A model generated the notes under the pieces. The model was not told the DNA's origin, did not search any database, and saw only the letters and a list, made by a program, of their open reading frames with translations. The position numbers were made by a program, and so were the translations under genes. Shown here piece after piece: positions 1 through 7,598 of a stretch of 64,000 nt of DNA (its first letter is position 1; each line of letters begins with the position of its first letter). This DNA comes from Pedobacter montanisoli (lineage in GTDB: Bacteria > Bacteroidota > Bacteroidia > Sphingobacteriales > Sphingobacteriaceae): contig NZ_JALGBH010000002.1 of NCBI RefSeq assembly GCF_022809115.1, forward strand, positions 248,001-312,000, written 5' to 3'.

Positions 1-231
1 CATATCTTTCCAATTCCATTTATGAGTGGCTGCTGTTCCACCTACAAAACCATACAAGGCTTTTATCTTAGTCCATACACCAATTCCTTTTAATCCACTA
101 ACAATATGATTTACATAAAGTCTTTCAGGCTCGGTTAACATTACCCCATCAACATCTCTAATGATCTTAATAATGTTTTCAGCATCTTTATCAAAATCTA
201 CCAGTAATCTTCCTTTATCTAATAGTATCAT
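1..231 (-). CDS. Phage-like hypothetical protein, truncated at window edge
   Basis: The reading frame opens with ATG at 231-229 and stays open to base 1, giving 77 residues of an unfinished protein. The visible part has a run GLKGIGVWTKIKALYGFVGG followed by TAATHKWNWKDM. From memory this resembles short proteins encoded beside tail-fibre or LamG genes in Bacteroidota phages and prophages, where a 'K-aromatic-VGGT-H' segment is typical. Its ATG shares a base with the TAA of the upstream LamG fragment (233-231), so translational coupling is likely. The biochemical function is unknown. A prophage or phage-derived particle origin is inference. Confidence 0.55.
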   Translation of the reverse strand, partial: MILLDKGRLLVDFDKDAENIIKIIRDVDGVMLTEPERLYVNHIVSGLKGIGVWTKIKALYGFVGGTAATHKWNWKDM

Positions 232-561
232 TATCTGTTATATCTAATTTTAAGGTATGTCTGCACTTGTGCCACCTGAGTTAAGTCTAGTTGTTTATTG
301 AATATAATAATTTCATAAAGCCTGAAAGAACAATATCCACTATTGGATAATGGTGGTAACTGATTATTAAACCTACCACCTATAGAAATACCGTTTGTTA
401 ATCTCTGCTTTTCTACAGGCATTATCTATCTGATTTAAATATTGTAAACTTAAACTATTATGCTTGATATTGCCATTTACATCAGCTGCATCTACAAAAT
501 TTGAAACTCTGGAAGAAAAGTCTATTAAATACATGGCTATCCCTAATTTTATGATTGTCAA
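231..561 (-). pseudogene. LamG/concanavalin-like lectin-fold fragment, frameshifted
   Basis: Two overlapping minus-strand frames (561-373 and 422-231) together look like the remains of one gene. The second ends with SFRLYEIIIFNKQLDLTQVA and then a 'YLKIRYNR' tail, the usual last strands of a LamG jelly-roll domain. The first starts near an ILGIAMYLIDFSSRVSNF-like stretch and stops at 373 in a different frame. The second frame has an in-frame TAG two codons before its ATG, so it is not simply a longer intact gene. At under 110 residues in total it is much shorter than a normal LamG domain of about 200. I read it as a decayed tail or adhesin gene of a phage module. Confidence 0.5.
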
Positions 562-784
562 ATAATTATAATACTTATGAGTTGCCTCAAAAGGAATAAC
601 GTTAACAACTCTGATAATTTAAAGTAGATTGCGGTAATAACCGATCTGAAGATGTAGCGTTAACTCCTGAATATAAATATAGTAATCGGCTATTAATTTT
701 ACTATTTTAAAATTCAAATTTGGAATATTTATTTAGGTGACTAAAGTAAAAATGCCTTAGATCTCTTAGTGAAGGGCATAATTT

Positions 785-1720
785 TTAAAAGCTCACTACA
801 ATTTTACCTCGTGTTTTACCACTTTCTATTTGTTGGTGCGCAGCTATCATTTCATCAAAAGCAAAAACATGACTGATGAAAGGTTTTAAGATGCCCTTAC
901 CCAAAAGTTCGGCAATAAAATTCAGGTCTTCCGTATTTTGTTTAACCAGTAAAGGATAGCCATGTTTACCTTGTGCTTGTGCCAAGGCAGCAACCTGCGT
1001 ATTTAAAATACTGGGAATACTTACTATTGTGGCTCCGGGCTTCATGGTTTTTAAAGACCTTTCTATATAATCGCCACCAATAGTGTCAATCACAAGATCT
1101 ATGTCTTTTACCTGGTCTTCAAAAACTGTGGTTTTGTAATCGATGCATTCATCTGCACCCAAGCTTAAAACAAAATCTTTGTTGCTTGCTGATGCCGTAC
1201 CGATTACGTAAGCACCAAAATGTTTAGCCAGTTGTATGGAAAAATGTCCTACACCGCCTGCTGCGGCATGTACCAAAACTCTTTGCTTAGCTTGTACAGG
1301 GACAAAATTTCTGAGTGCCTGTAAGGCCGTAAGTGCAGCTATACCGGCACATGAGGCTATAGCATAATCCACATTATCAGGTATAAGGGCTAAATCTTTT
1401 GCAGGTGCAACCGTAAACTCTGCATAGGCATTGCCCGGATTTGGAAAACAGATCATCCCGAAAACACGGTCACCTGCTTTAAGATTTTGTACATTTTTAC
1501 CTGTACTTACTACATCACCAGCAATATCCCAACCTAATATTAGAGGTAACTTGTCTTTAAAGGCAGGTCTTTGGCCGGCACGTACTTTTACATCAATAGG
1601 ATTTATGCTGATGGATCTTATTTGGATCAAAACCTCTTCGGAACCCATAACAGGAATTTCTTTCTCGGTATATTCCAGGTTTTCGGCGGGACCAAACGTT
1701 TTCAGGATAACAGCTTTCAT
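785..1720 (-). CDS. NADP-dependent quinone-oxidoreductase-like MDR protein
   Basis: A 311-residue zinc-free medium-chain dehydrogenase/reductase. The N-terminal GroES-like half contains the ISINPIDVKVRAG segment and a GWDIAGDVVSTG turn. The Rossmann half has AAAGGVGHFSIQLAKHFGA near residue 150, the dinucleotide-binding loop of the quinone oxidoreductase (QOR) family. No structural-zinc cysteine cluster is visible, which fits the QOR branch rather than alcohol dehydrogenase. Members reduce quinones or activated double bonds with NADPH in the cytoplasm; the substrate cannot be named. It starts 10 bases after the PanE-like gene on the same strand, so the two are probably cotranscribed. Confidence 0.9.
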   Translation of the reverse strand: MKAVILKTFGPAENLEYTEKEIPVMGSEEVLIQIRSISINPIDVKVRAGQRPAFKDKLPLILGWDIAGDVVSTGKNVQNLKAGDRVFGMICFPNPGNAYAEFTVAPAKDLALIPDNVDYAIASCAGIAALTALQALRNFVPVQAKQRVLVHAAAGGVGHFSIQLAKHFGAYVIGTASASNKDFVLSLGADECIDYKTTVFEDQVKDIDLVIDTIGGDYIERSLKTMKPGATIVSIPSILNTQVAALAQAQGKHGYPLLVKQNTEDLNFIAELLGKGILKPFISHVFAFDEMIAAHQQIESGKTRGKIVVSF

Positions 1721-1730
1721 CGTATAGAAA

Positions 1731-2651
1731 TTAACTTTTTAAGCCCTGATACATTTTTTTAAATGTTGAAGCTTGTAACCCCAGTTTTTCAGATTCATGC
1801 ACCATATAGCCCGTAAGCGACTCTAATTCGGTATGCTGTTTATGATTTGCAAAATCAGCATGCATAGATGAAGTAGCTAGGGCAGGCATGGCCTGCAATT
1901 TGTTCAAGGTAATTTCCTCGATATTTGTTGAAACTGGAATTTGTTTGGCTTTTGCCAGTTGCACACCTTCTTTAACCAATTGTAAAAGATAGTTTTTCTT
2001 TTCGGGATCTTCGAGTATAGCACCCATACCTTGATCATAAAATGAGGTAGAAGTAGCCGTAGCAGAGATAAAGATAAATTTCTCCCAAATGATTTTTAAA
2101 ATGTCGTTTGATAACTTTGCATGGATTCCAGCTTGCTTAAACAAACTTTCCAGTTGTACCAGACGTTCATCTTCGCTTTGATCCAAACCAAAAAATAGGT
2201 TTTCGGTACTACCTGTATTTTCAACTCTTCCAGCTGCAGTTAATCTCGAAATGATATACACACAACCTTCGGTTACTAGATTGTTGGGATAACATTTTTT
2301 AATAACTTCTCTGCTGTTTACGCCATTGAGCAGAGGAATGATAATGGTTTGATCAGAAATGCAGGGTTTTAGCTGTAAAACAGTTTCTTCAAGGTCGTAA
2401 TTTTTGGTGCAAAGTATAATTACATCTGCTTTTCCTAAAGTAGCAGGGTCGTTTGTTGCTATTTTAGGTTTTACAAGCCATTCTTCGGTACCGCTTGTAA
2501 TGGTTAGGCCATTGGTTTGGATAGCCTTAAGGTTTTCGCCCCTGGCTAAGAAATCAATTTCTACTGTTGGGTTGTTGTGAAATTCTTTAGCCAACAGGCC
2601 ACCAAAATAACCGCCAACACCGCCAATTCCTGCTATGATAATCTTTGTCAT
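1731..2651 (-). CDS. panE: 2-dehydropantoate 2-reductase family protein (PanE/ApbA)
   Basis: This 306-residue protein begins with a Rossmann loop GIGGVGGYFGG at residues 7-17, followed by the ILCTKNYDLEETV strand and a C-terminal helical domain with IIWEKFIFISA, which carries the family lysine. PanE reduces 2-dehydropantoate to pantoate with NADPH in pantothenate/CoA synthesis. Many Bacteroidota carry several ApbA-type paralogues whose substrates are unproven, so the family is secure and the pathway role is probable only. It lies upstream of the quinone-reductase-like gene and has a nested inverted-repeat element in its 5' flank. Confidence 0.85.
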   Translation of the reverse strand: MTKIIIAGIGGVGGYFGGLLAKEFHNNPTVEIDFLARGENLKAIQTNGLTITSGTEEWLVKPKIATNDPATLGKADVIILCTKNYDLEETVLQLKPCISDQTIIIPLLNGVNSREVIKKCYPNNLVTEGCVYIISRLTAAGRVENTGSTENLFFGLDQSEDERLVQLESLFKQAGIHAKLSNDILKIIWEKFIFISATATSTSFYDQGMGAILEDPEKKNYLLQLVKEGVQLAKAKQIPVSTNIEEITLNKLQAMPALATSSMHADFANHKQHTELESLTGYMVHESEKLGLQASTFKKMYQGLKS

Positions 2652-2690
2652 GTTATGCTTGCTTGTAAAAAAGAAACCGTCTCAATTTGA

Positions 2691-2812
2691 AAAGCTGTTT
2701 AAATTTAATTCATCATAACATACTCCGTCACTCTGAATTCATTTCAGGGTCTGCTCTATAAAAGATTCTGAAACAAGTTCAGAATGACGTGCACTTTCTT
2801 TAAACAGTTTTT
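2691..2812. repeat. REP-like nested inverted-repeat element, copy 1
   Basis: Between panE and copA an outer 9-bp inverted repeat (CTGTTTAAA at 2695-2703, TTTAAACAG at 2799-2807) encloses two oppositely oriented copies of a short module. The right-hand module, 2762-2789, matches 12952-12979 in the second element at 25 of 28 positions. The left-hand module is at 2726-2753. This layout resembles bacterial REP/BIME elements. No coding capacity is seen. Confidence 0.6.
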
Positions 2813-2866
2813 AAGCCTTGTTTATATATTAACGCCAAATTTTAGGGTAAAGATATGCTTTTAAGC

Positions 2867-5293
2867 CTATATCTTTTTCCATTTTAAGCGCAAGCTGTTG
2901 GCAACCACACTTACCGAACTGAATGCCATAGCGGCACCGGCCCACATAGGGTCGAGCAGAAAACCATTTATTGGATACAATAGACCTGCAGCAATTGGAA
3001 TGCCTATTACATTGTAGATAAAGGCCCAGAACAGATTTTGTTTAATGGCATTGGTGGTATATTTAGATAAGCGTATGGCATCTGCAATTTTAGAAAGATC
3101 AGAAGAGATAATGGTCATTTTGGCTACATCCATAGCAATATCACTGCCTTTGCCCATGGCAATGCTTACATCGGCTTGTGCCAGTGCATTACTGTCGTTT
3201 ATACCATCGCCCACCATGGCCACCACTTTGCCCTCTTGTTGTAAGGTTTTGGCAAATTGAGCTTTTTCTGCAGGCAGAACATTGGCTTTGTAAGCATCTA
3301 TGCCTAACTGATTTGCAACAGCTTTTGCGGTATGCTCATTATCGCCGGTTAGCATATAAACTTTAATGCCTTGTTTGTGCAATTGATTGATGGCTTCGGC
3401 AGAACTGTCTTTGATTTGATCGGCAATAGCAATGGCAGCCAATAAGTTTTGATTATTGGCATACAGCACTACGGTTTGCGCTTTATTCAAATGTTCATCA
3501 ATCCATTGTTGCTGCGATGCATCTGCTTGTATATGAAGTCCAGAAATGAGTTTCTGATTGCCGATATAATAGGTGTTAGCACCATATTGACCTTTTATAC
3601 CCTCACCGCTCATGTTTTCGATAGTTAAGCCATCCATAAACCTGCTTTCTTCTTTAAGATGATGAACAATGGCATCTGCAAGCGGATGTTCAGAAGATTT
3701 TTCGATGCTGTACAAGATGTTTTTTTGTTCCTCATTTGCAGTAGTAAACCATTTTAAGGCAGTAACGGTAGGTTTACCTTCGGTAATGGTTCCTGTTTTA
3801 TCTAAAATAACGGCATCTACTTTTTTAGCCAGCTCAAGGCTTTCGGCATCTTTGATCAAAATACCCTGCTCGGCACCTTTACCTACACCAACCATAATTG
3901 CGGTAGGGGTTGCCAATCCTAAGGCACAAGGACAGGCAATGACCAATACCGTTACAAATGCAATAAGTCCTTGTACAAAAGCATTGTCGCCACCCAAAGT
4001 ATTCCATAGGATAAAAGCTAACAAAGCAATGCCCATTACAACAGGTACAAAAATGGCGGCAATTTTATCTACCAGTTTTTGTACAGGCGCTTTGCTACCC
4101 TGCGCATCTTCAACCATTTTAATGATATGGGCAAGTACAGTATCTGAACCTACTTTTTGGGCTTTAAATTGAAAACTTCCTTTTTGGTTAATGGTTCCTG
4201 CAAAAACCGGGCTGCCCTGATTTTTGGCAAGGGCAATAGGCTCACCACTGATCATGCTTTCATCAACATAAGATGTACCGTTGATCACCTCCCCATCTAC
4301 GGCTATACGTTCGCCGGGTTTAACCAATAAAACATCGTTTACTTTAACTGAACTGATTGGCATTTCCATTTGATGGCCGCCATCATGAACAACTGTTACG
4401 GTTTTAGGCTGTAATCCCATTAATTTTTTAATGGCCGAACTGGTGTTGCCTTTGGCTTTTTCTTCCAGTAATTTACCCAAAAGAATGAAAGCAATGACGA
4501 TACCGGCCGCCTCAAAATAAACATGGGCATGAATACCTTTGTGATGTAAATAATCAGGAAACAGGGTGATGAAAACGCTGAAAATATAAGCCGTTCCGGT
4601 GCTAATGGCTACCAAGGTATCCATATTGGCAGAACGGTGTTTAGCTTGTTTCCAGGCACCTGTAAAAAATTGCCTGCCATAATAAAAAAGCATAGGCGTA
4701 GCCAAGGCCCACATCATGTAATTGGCATAAGGCATATCCATGAAAAACATACCGATAACAAACAAAGGAACAGCAAAGATCATAGCACCGATTACTTTGC
4801 CTTTTAAGGTTTTGTAATGGTTTTCTTTAATTTTTTCCAATTCGTCTTTGGCATCCTCAGATTCATCAATAATGAGGTCGTAGCCCGAAGCTTGTACGGC
4901 TGTTCTCAATGCCTGTGGATTGGTTAAGCCCGGTATATATTCTACTTTGGCTACGGCATTGGCATAATTTACTTCGGCATTGATTACACCGGTTACACTG
5001 TTAAGCGCATCCTGAGTATTACCAGCACATGATGCACAAGATAAACTCAATACCGGAAAACTTTTTTTAACCGTAGGCACATTGTAACCCAGATCACGTA
5101 TTTTTTCTACAGCCTTTTGTACCACTTCTTTAGGGTTTTGTTTAGCTGTAATTAGTGCTTTTCTGTTGTTCAATTCTACCGCATGTGTGGCAATACCATC
5201 AATATCTTTTAAACCTTTATCAACAATAAGGGCGCAATGCTCACTTTCAACATCTTGTAAAGGTATTTCTATAACTTGTTCTTTTGCTGTCAT
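2867..5293 (-). CDS. copA: Copper-exporting P1B-type ATPase
   Basis: An 808-residue heavy-metal P-type ATPase. It has an N-terminal degenerate metal-binding domain (SEHC at residues 17-20, only one Cys) and a second domain with an intact CASC at 86-89. These are followed by membrane helices, the actuator-domain signature SGEP, the transmembrane CPC motif near residue 451, the phosphorylation site DKTGT near 497, the SEHP nucleotide-domain motif and GDGIND near 693. The late-helix YN and MxxSS residues (FIYNVIG, MAFSSVSVV) are those of Cu(I) pumps. It should expel Cu(I) across the inner membrane. It is monocistronic on the minus strand, divergent from the AraC-type gene at 5483. Confidence 0.95.
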   Translation of the reverse strand: MTAKEQVIEIPLQDVESEHCALIVDKGLKDIDGIATHAVELNNRKALITAKQNPKEVVQKAVEKIRDLGYNVPTVKKSFPVLSLSCASCAGNTQDALNSVTGVINAEVNYANAVAKVEYIPGLTNPQALRTAVQASGYDLIIDESEDAKDELEKIKENHYKTLKGKVIGAMIFAVPLFVIGMFFMDMPYANYMMWALATPMLFYYGRQFFTGAWKQAKHRSANMDTLVAISTGTAYIFSVFITLFPDYLHHKGIHAHVYFEAAGIVIAFILLGKLLEEKAKGNTSSAIKKLMGLQPKTVTVVHDGGHQMEMPISSVKVNDVLLVKPGERIAVDGEVINGTSYVDESMISGEPIALAKNQGSPVFAGTINQKGSFQFKAQKVGSDTVLAHIIKMVEDAQGSKAPVQKLVDKIAAIFVPVVMGIALLAFILWNTLGGDNAFVQGLIAFVTVLVIACPCALGLATPTAIMVGVGKGAEQGILIKDAESLELAKKVDAVILDKTGTITEGKPTVTALKWFTTANEEQKNILYSIEKSSEHPLADAIVHHLKEESRFMDGLTIENMSGEGIKGQYGANTYYIGNQKLISGLHIQADASQQQWIDEHLNKAQTVVLYANNQNLLAAIAIADQIKDSSAEAINQLHKQGIKVYMLTGDNEHTAKAVANQLGIDAYKANVLPAEKAQFAKTLQQEGKVVAMVGDGINDSNALAQADVSIAMGKGSDIAMDVAKMTIISSDLSKIADAIRLSKYTTNAIKQNLFWAFIYNVIGIPIAAGLLYPINGFLLDPMWAGAAMAFSSVSVVANSLRLKWKKI

Positions 5294-5482
5294 GATATTT
5301 TTTCAATGATGTAAACAAAGGTCGGCACAATGCCCCGTATATCTTTTATATTATTTTTTAAAAGGTTTGTATGATTTTGCAATAAGATTAAGTCTTAAAA
5401 GTTGTATAAATGTGAAATATATTTCCGTAATAACTAAATAATCAGCAATTTAGCTTATATATAATCAGCGCTGCATACCAAA

Positions 5483-6643
5483 ATGGATTGGATTTTATTC
5501 CTGCATATTTTCACCATCATTAATAAAGTACTGTTGTTTCCGCTTTTCTTTTTCAGGAAACACAATTCTTTGGCAAACCGTATGCTAGCTTTGTTGATAT
5601 TGCTGCCGGTATTCCCTATCATTTCCAATTATATTTTCTACCAAGGACCTTCGGTATATTTTGTGCCATCTTTATTTATATCGCAAATTATTTTTAGCTT
5701 TTTTGGTCCCGTTTACCTGTTCTACTGCTTGCAGATGATAGGTAAGCCATTTAAAATGGATAAGAGGAAATTACTTCATCTGCTACCGTCTTTTAGTGTA
5801 CTTGTACTTTTTACCTGTTATTTACTGGTCGGACATAAAACACAGATTGCTTTTGAGCAAAGTTTCTATAACGGTAATTATAGCGCCTGGCCTATGCTGG
5901 TGTCTTCTTTGGCACCCATAACTATAGTATTGATTTATGTGGCGGCTTCTGCTCATATAGTTTTTAAGCATATTGCATCATACAAAGAGGTTTTTTCTAA
6001 TTTAGAAAGCCTAAGAATAGGCTACATTTTTGAGTTTAATATCATCATCATAGCAGAAATTGTGCTCTTAATCCTGCTTTCTACTTTTGTTTCATTTTAT
6101 TATATAGACTTGGTGTGGATACCTTTATTGGGTAATGTAATGTATCTCTACATTGTGTATAAGAGTTACAATTACGGAATGATCTTCTCTGAAAATGATT
6201 ACCGTTTGTTTCAGGAAAAATATGCACCTTTAAATCAGTATCTGCATCAGCAAAAGGAAAAATATTCGCATTCTAATCTCTCAGCAGTTAAAATTGAGGA
6301 GTATGCTTTGCAAATCCTAACCTTTTTTGATGAAGAAAAATGTTATTTAGATCCAGATTTAAATTTGTCGGGATTAGCTAACCGGATTCAAATTCCTTCA
6401 CATTCTTTATCGCAGGTCATCAACCAGAAATTCGGCAAGAATTTCTTTGATTTCGTAAATGCATACCGTACTGATGCTTTTAAGGAGAAATTACTGGATA
6501 AACAGTTTATGCATATTAAACTCGAAGAATTGGCTTATATGTGCGGGTTCAATTCAAAAGCGTCTTTTCAGCGGGCATTCAAAAAATATACGGGCATGAC
6601 CCCAAGCACTTACCGTGAATTGGAGTTAAGGCATATAGCCTGA
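5483..6643 (+). CDS. Membrane-anchored AraC-family transcriptional regulator
   Basis: A 386-residue protein. The first roughly 240 residues are about seven hydrophobic helices, including PLFFFRK and IIIIAEIVLLILLSTFVSFY. The last 100 residues are an AraC-type double helix-turn-helix: LSGLANRIQIPSHSLSQVIN, then LEELAYMCGFNSKASFQRAF, ending KKYTGMTPSTYRE. Membrane-tethered AraC regulators are common in Bacteroidota and probably sense an envelope or extracellular signal. The ligand and target are unknown. The divergent copA and the downstream barrel gene at 6837 are the nearest candidate targets, but a terminator-like hairpin separates the latter. Confidence 0.88.
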   Translation: MDWILFLHIFTIINKVLLFPLFFFRKHNSLANRMLALLILLPVFPIISNYIFYQGPSVYFVPSLFISQIIFSFFGPVYLFYCLQMIGKPFKMDKRKLLHLLPSFSVLVLFTCYLLVGHKTQIAFEQSFYNGNYSAWPMLVSSLAPITIVLIYVAASAHIVFKHIASYKEVFSNLESLRIGYIFEFNIIIIAEIVLLILLSTFVSFYYIDLVWIPLLGNVMYLYIVYKSYNYGMIFSENDYRLFQEKYAPLNQYLHQQKEKYSHSNLSAVKIEEYALQILTFFDEEKCYLDPDLNLSGLANRIQIPSHSLSQVINQKFGKNFFDFVNAYRTDAFKEKLLDKQFMHIKLEELAYMCGFNSKASFQRAFKKYTGMTPSTYRELELRHIA

Positions 6644-6737
6644 TGCTTTCTGTAAATTTGGTTGAAAACTATAAGGAATAAACATTTTTGTTCTGTATTT
6701 GTATGTAATGTATTGTTATACAGTTTGATAACTATTT

Positions 6738-6765
6738 GGCTCACTTTATAAAGTGAGCCTTTTTT
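6738..6765 (+). terminator. Rho-independent terminator after the AraC-type gene
   Basis: A perfect palindrome, GGCTCACTTT facing AAAGTGAGCC, is followed by six T. It lies 95 bases past the stop of the regulator gene and ahead of the outer-membrane protein gene. Confidence 0.85.
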
Positions 6766-6780
6766 GTATAAGAGGCTATC

Positions 6781-6788
6781 TACTTTTG
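6781..6788 (+). promoter_or_regulatory. Possible -7 box for the barrel gene
   Basis: TACTTTTG matches the Bacteroidota -7 consensus TAnnTTTG and lies between the terminator and the gene at 6837. No good -33 TTTG is found at the usual 19-base spacing, so this is weak. Confidence 0.3.
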
Positions 6789-6836
6789 AGTTGTCGAACA
6801 AACAAATTTATTAACCAATTACAAACAATTTAAGTA

Positions 6837-7400
6837 ATGAAAAAACAATTATTCTTTTTACTTCTTTTCATCGGTAGCAGTTTTACAGTTTTTGCACAAG
6901 AGTACAAAGCTTTTAAAGTTGATCTGAGTTTAGGCTATGCCACACCAACTGGAGGGGGTGAAGGCACTAAAGCCGGGCTCACTTTTACCATAGAACCTCA
7001 CTATCGTTTATTTGATGAGTTGGCGGTGGGTTTAAGATTTGAAGGCGCAGCTTTGGCACGTGTAAATAATACGGGTAATGATGATTCGGATGCAAAAGTT
7101 TCTGTATTGAGTTCTTATACTGCTACTGGCGATTATTATTTCGGTAAAAGCAGTTTCAGACCTTTTGCGGGTGCTGGTTTGGGATTTTTTAAATCGGCTT
7201 CTGTATCTTTAAATGAAAGCACGATGCAAAATGGCAATACAGAGATTATACCCGGCGAAACCCAATTTGGATTTTTTCCGAGAGTAGGTTTTGAAACAGG
7301 TCATTTTCGCATGTCGGGAGAGTATAATATGATTAAAGATGGCGGTTACTTGGCCGCTAAGATTGGTTTCTTCTTTGGTGGTGGAAAGAAGAGTAAGTAA
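6837..7400 (+). CDS. Small outer-membrane beta-barrel protein
   Basis: This 187-residue protein has a clear signal peptide (MKKQLFFLLLFIGSSFTVFA, cleavage before QEYKAF). It then has alternating amphipathic strands typical of an eight-stranded barrel: KVDLSLGYATPTGG, LAVGLRFEGAAL, FRPFAGAGLGFF, FFPRVGFETGHFRMSGEYN and a final AAKIGFFFGG strand. It should sit in the outer membrane. Family members are structural or of unknown function. It is a single-gene unit with a terminator on both sides. Confidence 0.8.
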   Translation: MKKQLFFLLLFIGSSFTVFAQEYKAFKVDLSLGYATPTGGGEGTKAGLTFTIEPHYRLFDELAVGLRFEGAALARVNNTGNDDSDAKVSVLSSYTATGDYYFGKSSFRPFAGAGLGFFKSASVSLNESTMQNGNTEIIPGETQFGFFPRVGFETGHFRMSGEYNMIKDGGYLAAKIGFFFGGGKKSK

Positions 7401-7413
7401 TGCGATTTTAATG

Positions 7414-7443
7414 AATGCAGCTCATATACAGGGCTGCATTTAT
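7414..7443 (+). terminator. Terminator after the barrel gene
   Basis: AATGCAGC (7414-7421) pairs with GCTGCATT (7433-7440) around an 11-base loop, followed by a short T-rich stretch. It lies 14 bases after the stop codon. Confidence 0.6.
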
Positions 7444-7539
7444 TTCAAAAATTATATCAAGTAATAGTTGTTCAAAAGCATATTATTCATCAACCTGGTT
7501 GGTTAAATTAAGTTCGTCCGCACCTTAACTAAATACTTC

Positions 7540-7570
7540 TTTGCATCGATTAATTAATTGATTATACTTG
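7540..7570 (+). promoter_or_regulatory. Promoter of the Rhs toxin gene
   Basis: TTTG at 7540-7543, a 19-base spacer, then TATACTTG at 7563-7570. This is one mismatch from the Bacteroidota consensus TTTG-N19-TAnnTTTG. Expected transcription start is near 7577, about 20 bases before the ATG. Confidence 0.6.
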
Positions 7571-7598
7571 TATAGGTAGATCCAATAATTAATGCTCT

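Noticed and set aside
562..784. Possible small gene in the 223-base gap
   Set aside because: Only AT-rich sequence with short frames and no ribosome binding or hairpin signal.
3669..4172. 167-residue plus-strand frame inside copA
   Set aside because: Antisense shadow of a well supported P-type ATPase; the sequence has no recognisable motif.
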